DNA of 14,537 bases from Clostridia bacterium (GCA_900753165.1 CAADYC010000044.1:1-14537), one strand, 5' to 3'. Positions 1 to 6,631 are shown, counted from the stretch's first letter. Program-made: numbers and translations. Notes: generated from the sequence alone by a model not told the origin.

Positions 1-154
1 AGATAACTCATATTATCTTTATGTTTCGTAAAAATTATTATATTATCGGATTATTTTCCGAAACTTCTTGACACCAATCAAGCTTAGAGCAACAATGGGT
101 TCATTATAGTATATGCTATAAGTACTGAAAATAGTACAAAAATTTTTTATAAAT
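1..154. other. non-coding stretch with four small hairpins
   Basis: No credible coding frame is visible. Four perfect short stem-loops follow one another: TCGGA/TCCGA (46-50 with 57-61), CTTGA/TCAAG (67-71 with 78-82), TTATAG/CTATAA (104-109 with 116-121) and GTACT/AGTAC (122-126 with 133-137). The last is followed by an A-run and then T-run. A TTGACA hexamer sits at 68-73, but no good -10 lies 16-18 bases downstream. This could be the tail of a non-coding RNA or untranslated region from outside the window. The sequence alone does not decide it. Confidence 0.3.
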
Positions 155-196
155 TTTAAAAAAATCGAAGGTGGAAATATTAAATTTCTCACCTTC
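155..196 (-). terminator. rho-independent terminator of the leftward surface-protein unit
   Basis: Read on the minus strand, GAAGGTG and GAAAT pair with ATTTC and CACCTTC (plus positions 190-196 and 184-188 with 174-178 and 167-173). This gives a 12-bp stem with one bulged base and a 5-base loop, followed by a T-run (165 down to about 157). It lies about 50 bases past the stop codon of the 197-residue gene and is the natural end of the two-gene transcript. Confidence 0.8.
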
Positions 197-243
197 TTCT
201 ATTAAAATTAATTTTATATAGTGAAACCAAAAACTATAAAGTT

Positions 244-837
244 TTACATTCCTTCAAAATAAGCAACATGCTCACCATCACCTATTTTTATTTTATAATC
301 AGTACAACCTTTTGGTATAGTTGTAACAAATTTTCCTTTTACTTTTTTTTCATTAGTAAATTCATCATTATTTATACACTCAATTAATGGACTATATATA
401 TTATCATTATATTCAATATATTCTTTTTTATCATCTTGACATAGCTTAGCTAATATATCCTTACTTGCTCCAATATCTGCCATATCAAAATCCATAAAAT
501 CTATGTCATATTCTACTAAAAGTAATTCTTCTTCATCTTTTTTTTGGATATCCACCGCATAACTTGCTTTATTATTATACTTATTTAATATAATATCAGC
601 ATCTTCCCCTCTAAGTATTTTATCTATTTTTACCTTTACATCCTGACTCTTTTTTGTATTAGGATTATATTTAGATATAATTTTATAATTTTCATTACTT
701 TCCAATTTAGAATCTACTTTATTGTCTTGATTTTTTTCTGTTTTATTTTTAATAACCAAAACACCAATAATTGTTATTATAAAAATTATCAAAATAATTA
801 AACTTGTTATAACTTTTTTCTTTGTTTTTCTTTTCAT
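244..837 (-). CDS. small membrane-anchored extracytoplasmic protein of unknown function
   Basis: The product has 197 residues. A very basic N-terminus (MKRKTKKK) is followed by one hydrophobic segment (about residues 9-29) with no lipobox cysteine. This suggests a single N-terminal anchor with the rest outside the cell. The exposed part (about 60-197) is acidic. Its pattern (VKVKIDKIL, then LLLVEYDIDFMDFD, then KVKGKFVTTIPKGCTDYKI) resembles the beta-sandwich plan of DUF4352-type exported proteins, but this is a pattern impression, not a firm assignment. The start is supported by GAGG five bases upstream. It begins 16 bases after the stop of the cohesin/dockerin gene with no terminator between them, so the two are very probably co-transcribed. 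It may be an envelope partner of that protein. The function is unknown. Confidence 0.75.
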   Translation of the reverse strand: MKRKTKKKVITSLIILIIFIITIIGVLVIKNKTEKNQDNKVDSKLESNENYKIISKYNPNTKKSQDVKVKIDKILRGEDADIILNKYNNKASYAVDIQKKDEEELLLVEYDIDFMDFDMADIGASKDILAKLCQDDKKEYIEYNDNIYSPLIECINNDEFTNEKKVKGKFVTTIPKGCTDYKIKIGDGEHVAYFEGM

Positions 838-853
838 TTTTTCCTCATATCAT

Positions 854-3454
854 TTATTTTGTAATATAAATATAAACTTTATTTTCTAAACTTGCTTTGT
901 AACTATTATAACCTGTAATAACAGAATTTCTTGCTCCTACAAAATTATTAATATCATTATTAATTGGAGCTATTTGTTGTTCATGTTGTGTGTCTAAGTT
1001 ACTTATTTCCTCTTCACATTCTCTTTGAGCATTTATTTTTCTTTGTTTATATGTATTATTAACATCGTTTTCTTCTTCTTTACATTGTCTTTCTCTCATG
1101 TTCAATTCTTGTTCATAATCATCTTGTATACTTTGCTTTTTATTACTATATGCTTTTTTTATATCATTTATTTGAGCTGTTGTAGCTCCTTGTTTTTTAG
1201 CTGCTGCAATTTTATCGTCATATTGACTTTTAGCTCGTGCCAACTTATTATCTTTTTCTTCTGTTAATTCATTAACAATATTATTAAATTTTTTATTAAG
1301 CTGATATAAGTTTTCTTCTTTTTCAGCCTCAGCAACTTTTAACTTTTGTTGAAGTTCATCATTTATTTCTGATTTTTTTACATAATATGTATTATTTATA
1401 TTTGCAAGTTGATCTTCTTTTTCTGATATAGCATCATTAAGTCCATTTAAATTATTATTATATCTTACCGTTTCATCATTCAAATCTTTTTGCCCCGCAT
1501 CAGTATCAAGATAATTTAATTGCTCCATTTTCATTGTTTCAATTCCTGAAGTATTACCTGCTTTATCTATTGAATACATTCTAATTTGATATGTAACTCC
1601 TTTTACTGCTTGGAATGTAAAAGCCGCACTTCTTACAATTTCTTGTTCACGAACTTTTTCATTACCTCTGTATACTTCATACATAATTTTATCTATACCT
1701 GATTCTGTATCATTAGCTTCTGCATTAACTGTTACTTCAATATTATCACCTACTGATGCAGTTTGAGGATTTACTACTAAATTTCCTGAAATATTTGGAG
1801 CATTTTTATCTATATTAGAAATAACTACATCAATATTTCCATTTCTACCATCTGCACTTTTGATATTTAAAGTTTCTGAAGTATTCTCATTATATGTTTT
1901 TGAAATTTGTTTTTTATTTTCTGATAATTGCCAATTTCCATCTGGTACAACTAATTCTGTTGAAGAACTTATTGTAACAATAACAGAATCTTTTGTCCAA
2001 TCTTTTTTATCATAAGCTATATTTAAATCTAACTCCTCATTTGATTTTGATGGAAAATCATATACTAAATCATTTTTTAAATCACCTAACATGAATTTTA
2101 TTATTTGATATATATCACTTGAATTGATATTTTCATCATTCTCATCATTTTTATTATTCAAATTAGCTGCCTTTGCATAAACACCAGTTAGTGTTTGATT
2201 TTTTAATATATGTTGTATTATAGGATATATATCATTCGAATTTATTTTTCCATCTCCTGTCACATCGCCATATAATAAAACAACATATTCTGTATTATCT
2301 TTTAATTGTACCTTACTCCCAGTTCCTATTGTTGAATTCTCTGAAATAGTATTTCCTTTTTTATCTTTACATGAACTTACATTATCAACCAAACTGGGAA
2401 TTTGTGAAACTTTTAACTCTCTTTCAGTTTCATCTTTATCAAAGCTGATGGTTAATACATTTTGATTTTTTATAAGATTATTATATACTCCGTATTTATG
2501 CTTTTTAGTATATGCATAAATATTTCCACTTGATAGCATAACTGTTATAGTAAATGCTAATATAAACATTCCTATTCCATTCCAATATTTTATTTTTTTT
2601 CTAAATATTACAGCCATTATTATTGCTAAAATTATAAAAATTACTAATATATTAAAACCTATTCCTGTCTTTGGTAATGAACTATTACTTTTTTGAGTTG
2701 ATGCTGTATTTATACTGTTTTTATTATTAGAAGTTGTTGTTCCTGTATTTCCTTTATTTCCGCTTTGTGAACCTGATGTTCCTGTATTTCCTTTATTTCC
2801 GCTTTGTGAACCCGATGTTCCTGTATTCCCATTATTTCCATTTTGTGAACCTGACGTTCCTGTGTTTCCATTATTTCCGTTTTGTGATCCTGATGTTCCT
2901 GTGTTCCCATTATTTTCATTTTGTGAACCTGACGTTCCTGTGTTTCCATTATTTCCGTTTTGTGATCCTGATGTTCCTGTATTACTATTATTTTCTTTTA
3001 CTGATACACTTAGCGAATTAGCAGTAGCAGTGCTTGAATCGTAAGAAGTTCCATCCATATCTGTAAAATTTTGCTTTTGTATACTAAATTGTGATGTAGC
3101 ATTAGTTGTTGCTTTTGATTTAAATTTTACAGAAATTGCATTTGTTCCATTTCCACTTATATCTGCATATACAATAATTAAATATCCATCATTTGGATAG
3201 TCTTTTATGCTTACATTTGTTTGAGTTTCCTCAACATATTCAAACAAATCAGAATCATACTTTAATTCAAAATCCGATGTTACAAATTTTGAATCTGCAG
3301 TTACTGTTACAGTAATTGTATCACCTTTATTTATATTCTTATCATTACTTGTTATATTTAATGAAAAAGCGTTTGAATATACACTAAATGTTAATATCAT
3401 TATTAAACTAATAATTGTTGTAAATAAATATTTAAAAAATATTTTATTTTTCAT
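854..3454 (-). CDS. cohesin-like/dockerin surface protein with an internal LPKTG sorting signal
   Basis: The product has 866 residues. The chosen start (3454) has AAAGGGGG eight bases upstream and lies 26 bases after the predicted transcription start. A longer frame to 3484 would begin upstream of that start site. Visible order: signal peptide (1-29, SNA then F); cohesin-like beta domain (about 32-155, INKGDTITVTVTA and VTSDFELKYDSDLFEYV); six 13-residue Asn/Gly/Ser/Thr repeats plus a partial one (158-240); LPKTG (260-264); hydrophobic segment (267-284) with KKIK after it; a second hydrophobic, signal-peptide-like segment (293-310); a small beta domain; a dockerin-type pair (395-458) with a good first calcium loop GDVTGDGKINSNDI and a degenerate second; Ig-like segments (about 465-553 and 554-648); and a highly charged coiled coil (about 658-832). 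Sorting signals normally sit at the C-terminus, so this one is abnormal and looks like an in-frame fusion of two exported proteins. The binding target is unknown. Confidence 0.85.
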   Translation of the reverse strand: MKNKIFFKYLFTTIISLIMILTFSVYSNAFSLNITSNDKNINKGDTITVTVTADSKFVTSDFELKYDSDLFEYVEETQTNVSIKDYPNDGYLIIVYADISGNGTNAISVKFKSKATTNATSQFSIQKQNFTDMDGTSYDSSTATANSLSVSVKENNSNTGTSGSQNGNNGNTGTSGSQNENNGNTGTSGSQNGNNGNTGTSGSQNGNNGNTGTSGSQSGNKGNTGTSGSQSGNKGNTGTTTSNNKNSINTASTQKSNSSLPKTGIGFNILVIFIILAIIMAVIFRKKIKYWNGIGMFILAFTITVMLSSGNIYAYTKKHKYGVYNNLIKNQNVLTISFDKDETERELKVSQIPSLVDNVSSCKDKKGNTISENSTIGTGSKVQLKDNTEYVVLLYGDVTGDGKINSNDIYPIIQHILKNQTLTGVYAKAANLNNKNDENDENINSSDIYQIIKFMLGDLKNDLVYDFPSKSNEELDLNIAYDKKDWTKDSVIVTISSSTELVVPDGNWQLSENKKQISKTYNENTSETLNIKSADGRNGNIDVVISNIDKNAPNISGNLVVNPQTASVGDNIEVTVNAEANDTESGIDKIMYEVYRGNEKVREQEIVRSAAFTFQAVKGVTYQIRMYSIDKAGNTSGIETMKMEQLNYLDTDAGQKDLNDETVRYNNNLNGLNDAISEKEDQLANINNTYYVKKSEINDELQQKLKVAEAEKEENLYQLNKKFNNIVNELTEEKDNKLARAKSQYDDKIAAAKKQGATTAQINDIKKAYSNKKQSIQDDYEQELNMRERQCKEEENDVNNTYKQRKINAQRECEEEISNLDTQHEQQIAPINNDINNFVGARNSVITGYNSYKASLENKVYIYITK
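2663..2677 (-). other. internal LPKTG sortase recognition motif
   Basis: Codons for Leu-Pro-Lys-Thr-Gly (residues 260-264 of the 866-residue product) are followed by a hydrophobic segment and then RKKIK. This is the complete three-part class A-type sorting signal. About 600 further residues follow it in frame. Confidence 0.85.
2738..2983 (-). repeat. 39-bp tandem repeat encoding a 13-residue Gly/Asn/Ser/Thr linker
   Basis: Six complete 39-bp units (2750-2983) and a partial seventh encode NTGTSGSQ followed by NGNNG, NENNG, SGNKG and similar. The units are nearly identical at DNA level and all in frame. The encoded stretch is low-complexity and probably forms a flexible stalk between the cohesin-like domain and the sorting signal. 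Copy number should vary between strains by slippage or recombination. Confidence 0.92.
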
Positions 3455-3486
3455 TAAAAATTCCCCCTTTATAAACATATACAAAT

Positions 3487-3515
3487 ATTATAATACTGAT
3501 AAAAATTAGTTACAA
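3487..3515 (-). promoter_or_regulatory. sigma-A-like promoter of the cohesin/dockerin gene
   Basis: On the minus strand TTGTAA (3510-3515) is separated by exactly 17 bases from a perfect TATAAT (3487-3492). Transcription should start near 3480, giving a 26-base leader to the ATG at 3454. The exact 9-base direct repeat TTAGTTACA overlaps and lies upstream of the -35 (3506-3514 and 3534-3542). Confidence 0.65.
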
Positions 3516-3585
3516 TATCTATAACATTACAATTTAGTTACATTTATATTACAAATTAAAACATTTTCAATTTTATCAAAATCTC

Positions 3586-3614
3586 TTGTTAAAAATCCTA
3601 ATTTATGTTATTAT
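3586..3614 (+). promoter_or_regulatory. sigma-A-like promoter of lemA
   Basis: TTGTTA (3586-3591) and TATTAT (3609-3614) are spaced by 17 bases, placing the start near 3621 and giving a leader of about 33 bases. A second TATAAT at 3631-3636 is too close to the ribosome binding site to be the main -10. Confidence 0.5.
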
Positions 3615-3653
3615 CAATTTGTAAAATGTATATAATAAAAAGGAGGCAATATT

Positions 3654-4214
3654 ATGGGATGGATTATATTAGCAATTGTAGTAATAATCATTATTGCAAT
3701 AATTTCAATGTATAATGGATTGGTATCTGCAAGAGTAAAAGTAGATAATGCATGGAGCCAAATTGATGTGCAATTACAAAGAAGATTTGATTTAATTCCA
3801 AACTTTGTTGAAACTGTAAAAGGATATGCTTCACACGAATCTGAAACATTTGAAAAAATAGCACAATTAAGAACATCATGGGCAAACGCTGGAACAGTTG
3901 CTGAAAAAGCTGAATTAGACAATCAACTTTCAGGTGCATTAAAAACCATTATGGCTGTTTCAGAAAGCTATCCAGAATTAAAAGCAAATCAAAACTTTTC
4001 TGAATTATCTGAAGAATTAAGAAATACAGAAAATAAAATTTCTTTTTCTAGACAATTCTACAATGATAGTGTAACAATGTACAACCAAAAATTACAACTT
4101 TTCCCTTCTAACATCATCGCAAATATGTTTAATTTCACACCTCGTGAATTATTCGCAGCAGAAAGTGCTGAAGCTAGAAAAAACGTAAAAGTTGATTTTG
4201 GAAAAAATGCATAA
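3654..4214 (+). CDS. lemA: LemA family membrane protein
   Basis: The product has 186 residues, the usual length for LemA. An N-terminal hydrophobic segment (about 3-20) precedes the typical family stretch NGLVSARVKVDNAWSQ and then LQRRFDLIPN (about 21-50). A helical region with SYPELKANQNF and ELRNTENKI (about 105-129) and the FSRQFYND motif follow. The family is a helical-bundle membrane protein of uncertain role. It was first noticed as a Listeria antigen source and is often encoded near htpX. The start is clear: AAAGGAGG seven bases before the ATG. htpX follows on the same strand after a terminator-like hairpin. Together they suggest a membrane quality-control or envelope-stress role, which is inferred from context rather than shown. 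Confidence 0.95.
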   Translation: MGWIILAIVVIIIIAIISMYNGLVSARVKVDNAWSQIDVQLQRRFDLIPNFVETVKGYASHESETFEKIAQLRTSWANAGTVAEKAELDNQLSGALKTIMAVSESYPELKANQNFSELSEELRNTENKISFSRQFYNDSVTMYNQKLQLFPSNIIANMFNFTPRELFAAESAEARKNVKVDFGKNA

Positions 4215-4223
4215 TTAAATTTT

Positions 4224-4253
4224 AAGGGGTTGTCATATCGGCTCCCCTTTTTT
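4224..4253 (+). terminator. rho-independent terminator between lemA and htpX
   Basis: AAGGGG (4224-4229) pairs with CCCCTT (4244-4249) across a 14-base loop, followed by a T-run to 4253. It lies 10 bases after the lemA stop and should end or reduce lemA transcription before htpX. Confidence 0.6.
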
Positions 4254-4297
4254 GTATTTTTCATTAAAACAAATATATATTTAATTAATTTTATAAA

Positions 4298-4303
4298 TAT
4301 AAT
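4298..4303 (+). promoter_or_regulatory. possible -10 element for htpX
   Basis: A perfect TATAAT lies 26 bases upstream of the htpX start, after the lemA terminator. No recognisable -35 is at the expected distance in this nearly pure A/T stretch, so the call rests on the -10 and the need for a promoter here. Confidence 0.3.
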
Positions 4304-4328
4304 TAAATATCATGAAAAGGAGATTTAT

Positions 4329-5231
4329 ATGTTTGAAGCTAGCAAAAAAAATAAATTTGAATCAGGACTAATAATTTCAATATTTATACTTGTAATAACA
4401 TTAATCTTATATTACATCTGTAACGCCTTAGATTTAGGCGGTCTATCAATAGTAATTGCATTAATATTTTCTATAGCAAGTGCCTGGGGGTCTTACTATT
4501 ACAGTGATAAAATCGTTTTAGCATCTTGTCATGCAAGACCAGCAACAAAAGAAGAAGATTTAAAACTTGTTAATATTTTAGATGCTCTAATGGTAACAGC
4601 TGGGTTACCAAAAAAACCTGATTTATATGTTGTAGAAGACGCTCAACCAAATGCATTTGCAACTGGTAGAAATCCAGAACATGCAATAATTTGTGTTACA
4701 ACTGGACTTTTAGAAAAATTAGATTACTATGAATTAGAAGGAGTTATAGCTCATGAAATGAGCCATATAAAAAATTACGATATTAGATTAAGTGCTGTTG
4801 TTTCAGTATTTGTAGGACTTATTGTAATGTTATCAGATATGTTCTCAAGGATTTTATTTTGGGGTGGTGCAAAAGATAGAGACAGTGATAGTAAAGCTAA
4901 TGGTGTATTAATGCTATTAGGTTTAATATGTTTAATATTATCACCTATTTTTGGTACTTTGATGCAACTTGCTCTTTCAAGAAAAAGAGAATTTTTAGCA
5001 GATAGTACTGCTGTTGAATTTACTCGTAATCCTGATGGTTTAATTTCTGCATTAGAAAAATTAGAAAGTGATCCAAATGAATTACAAAGTGCAAACTCTG
5101 CAACTGCAAATATGTATATTATTAGTCCATTTAAGAAAAATGGAGAAAAAGGAAAAAGAAAATCTTCTTCACTTTGGTCAACACATCCAAGTACAGAAGA
5201 TAGAATTGAAGCTTTAAGAAATATTAAATAA
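4329..5231 (+). CDS. htpX: membrane zinc metalloprotease HtpX
   Basis: The product has 300 residues (family about 280-300). HtpX is an M48 membrane protease that degrades damaged or misassembled membrane proteins alongside FtsH. Two hydrophobic segments (about 13-30 and 37-55) precede the protease domain, and two more (about 155-175 and 183-203) sit inside it. The zinc site is intact: HEMSH (142-146), with the third ligand Glu in REFLAD (about 211-215). The NAFATG motif (98-103) and the C-terminal STHPSTEDRIEAL are also typical. The start at 4329 is chosen because AAAAGGAG lies at normal distance. A longer frame from 4230 would begin inside the lemA terminator and has no binding site. It ends on a hairpin shared with the converging tatD. 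Confidence 0.96.
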   Translation: MFEASKKNKFESGLIISIFILVITLILYYICNALDLGGLSIVIALIFSIASAWGSYYYSDKIVLASCHARPATKEEDLKLVNILDALMVTAGLPKKPDLYVVEDAQPNAFATGRNPEHAIICVTTGLLEKLDYYELEGVIAHEMSHIKNYDIRLSAVVSVFVGLIVMLSDMFSRILFWGGAKDRDSDSKANGVLMLLGLICLILSPIFGTLMQLALSRKREFLADSTAVEFTRNPDGLISALEKLESDPNELQSANSATANMYIISPFKKNGEKGKRKSSSLWSTHPSTEDRIEALRNIK

Positions 5232-5260
5232 AAATGTCCTTATTTAAAAAGGACATTTTT
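5230..5260. terminator. shared bidirectional terminator of htpX and tatD
   Basis: AAAAATGTCCTT (5230-5241) and AAGGACATTTTT (5249-5260) form a perfect 12-bp stem with a 7-base loop and A/T tails on both sides, so it works in both directions. The last five codons of tatD and its stop codon lie inside the hairpin, and the htpX stop codon touches its other edge. Confidence 0.88.
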
Positions 5261-6019
5261 TATATTTTCAGAAGTTATTTTTTCAACATCTTCCAATGTT
5301 AAACCTTTTGCATCAGCAATTTTTTGTGCAACAAATCTAACATTAGCAGGTGTATTTCTTGTTCCTCTAACAGGCTCTGGTGCAAGATATGGGCTATCTG
5401 TTTCTATTAGTATTCTATCATTTGGAACCAAATTTATCATTTCTACTGCATTTTTAGAATTTTTAAAGGTAATTGGACCTGCAAATGAAATATAAAATCC
5501 AAGTTTTAAACCCTCTTTTATTAATTCTCTATTTTGAGGACAACAATGAAAAACTCCTGTTTTTTCAACTTTATTTTCTTTTAAAATTTGTAATGTATCC
5601 ATAACAGCTTCTCTTGTATGAATAACAATTGGTAAATTTAGTTTATTAGCAATTTTTATTTGCTCAATAAAAGCTATTTTTTGCAATTCTTTATTTTCAG
5701 TATTCCAATAATAATCAAGTCCTATTTCACCTATTGCACATACTTTTTTACTGTTTTCTTTAGCTATTTTTTCAATTTCAGCTAACTGTTTCCACAATTT
5801 ATCTTCAGTTTTTGGAATATCATTAGGTGAAATTCCCACTGTTGTGTAAATAAAATCATAATTTTTTGCTATTTCTAAAGCCTTTTTTGAACTCTCTACA
5901 CTATAACCAGCAGTGATAAAACTTGTTACTCCAGATTCACAAATATCTTTAATTACTTTTTCTCTATCTTCATCAAATTTCTCGTCATTTAGATGACTGT
6001 GACTATCAATTAATCCCAT
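5240..6019 (-). CDS. tatD: TatD family metal-dependent hydrolase (DNase)
   Basis: The product has 259 residues, the family length. TatD proteins are amidohydrolase-fold, divalent-metal nucleases; DNase activity is known for studied members. Metal ligands are all present: HSH (His7/His9) in LIDSHSHL, Glu98 in GEIGLDYYW, His134 in PIVIHTR, His158 in VFHCCPQN and Asp208 in ETDSPYLAPEP. The usual His of the GIHP motif reads as Ser (VGISPND), which is not one of the core ligands. The ATG at 6019 is chosen because AAAAGGTG is 9 bases upstream. A GTG four codons earlier (6031) would overlap that site. It lies 27 bases downstream of acpS, so the two form an operon. Confidence 0.95.
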   Translation of the reverse strand: MGLIDSHSHLNDEKFDEDREKVIKDICESGVTSFITAGYSVESSKKALEIAKNYDFIYTTVGISPNDIPKTEDKLWKQLAEIEKIAKENSKKVCAIGEIGLDYYWNTENKELQKIAFIEQIKIANKLNLPIVIHTREAVMDTLQILKENKVEKTGVFHCCPQNRELIKEGLKLGFYISFAGPITFKNSKNAVEMINLVPNDRILIETDSPYLAPEPVRGTRNTPANVRFVAQKIADAKGLTLEDVEKITSENIKNVLFK

Positions 6020-6046
6020 TTTCAATAACACCTTTTCATTACACTT

Positions 6047-6421
6047 TTATACAAGTACTACTACAACATTAGCCGTAGCATATAATTTACAATGTGAAAT
6101 ACTTACATCAATACTTTGAATTTTATCTGTATCAACATTAAGTAAATTTATTTGAGGTCTCCCTTGTTTATCATTAATAATTTCAAAATCTTTCCAACAA
6201 ACTGAATATTTGTCATTCAAAATTTTTGAAATTGCTTTAAATGCAGCCTCTTTAGCAGCAAATCTACCTGCATAATGTTGATATTTTTGTGCTTTTCGTG
6301 ATTCACAATATTCTATTTCTTTTTTTGTAAATACTCTATCTAAAAATCTGTCTCCAACATTTTCTATACTTTCTTTTATTCTATCTATTTCAATAATATC
6401 AATACCACAAGTAACTTTCAT
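6047..6421 (-). CDS. acpS: holo-[acyl-carrier-protein] synthase
   Basis: The product has 124 residues, normal for AcpS. The enzyme transfers the 4'-phosphopantetheine arm from coenzyme A to a serine of apo-acyl carrier protein, activating it for fatty-acid synthesis in the cytoplasm. The signature is complete: GIDIIEIDRI (6-15, Mg-binding Asp8), RFAAKEAAFKA (53-63, Glu58) and the C-terminal SISHCKLYATA (107-117). The start is supported by AAAGGA seven to eight bases upstream. It is the first gene of the acpS-tatD pair. The structured inverted-repeat element ends only 38 bases upstream of its start codon and could therefore be in its leader. Confidence 0.97.
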   Translation of the reverse strand: MKVTCGIDIIEIDRIKESIENVGDRFLDRVFTKKEIEYCESRKAQKYQHYAGRFAAKEAAFKAISKILNDKYSVCWKDFEIINDKQGRPQINLLNVDTDKIQSIDVSISHCKLYATANVVVVLV

Positions 6422-6459
6422 AATTTTTTCCTTTTTTTAATTTTTAAACTTATTAATAC

Positions 6460-6599
6460 AATGATAATATATTGTTTTTGAAATACCGCGTAAGCGACCA
6501 AACGAACGTTAGTGAGTGCGAATTGGAGCAATCTACATACTTGTATTTCTTATATGGAGATTGCGACACCAAGGTATAAAAAAACAATATATTATCATT
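6460..6599. repeat. 140-bp structured element with perfect 20-bp terminal inverted repeats
   Basis: The outer arms 6460-6479 and 6580-6599 are exact reverse complements over 20 bases. Inside them ATACC (6483-6487) pairs with GGTAT (6573-6577). Within that are three candidate helices: a CGC/GCG hairpin closed by a GTAA loop (6487-6496), a CCAA..CG/CG..TTGG arm (6498-6526) and a long hairpin GCAATCT-A-CATA / TATG-G-AGATTGC (6528-6564). In an alternative fold TTGG (6523-6526) pairs with CCAA (6569-6572), extending the long hairpin. G+C is about 42% between the arms (40 of 95 bases), clearly above the flanks. There is no coding frame. It is either a MITE-like or intergenic palindromic repeat or a structured RNA. 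No clear target-site duplication is seen beyond the dinucleotide AC on both sides. Confidence 0.8.
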
Positions 6600-6631
6600 A
6601 CTTAGTATATAAAATAAATAATTATTAAACT

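Noticed and set aside
68..96. Plus-strand promoter based on TTGACA at 68-73
   Set aside because: The hexamer is part of a small hairpin, the matching -10 position reads AACAAT, and no plus-strand gene follows.
2738..2983. CRISPR-like array
   Set aside because: The 39-bp units are contiguous with no unique spacers, are all in frame and encode a regular protein repeat.
2710..3044. Open frames in other frames or on the plus strand over the 39-bp repeats
   Set aside because: They are by-products of the repeats and have Phe/Cys/Leu-rich or His/Gln-rich periodic translations, no ribosome sites, and lie fully inside the real surface-protein gene.
3614..3939. Minus-strand open frames over lemA
   Set aside because: They overlap a clearly conserved gene with a strong ribosome site on the other strand and have no family-like features.
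4230..4328. Longer htpX beginning at 4230
   Set aside because: The added 33 residues fall across the lemA terminator, have no ribosome site and are absent from the family. The start at 4329 has a good site.
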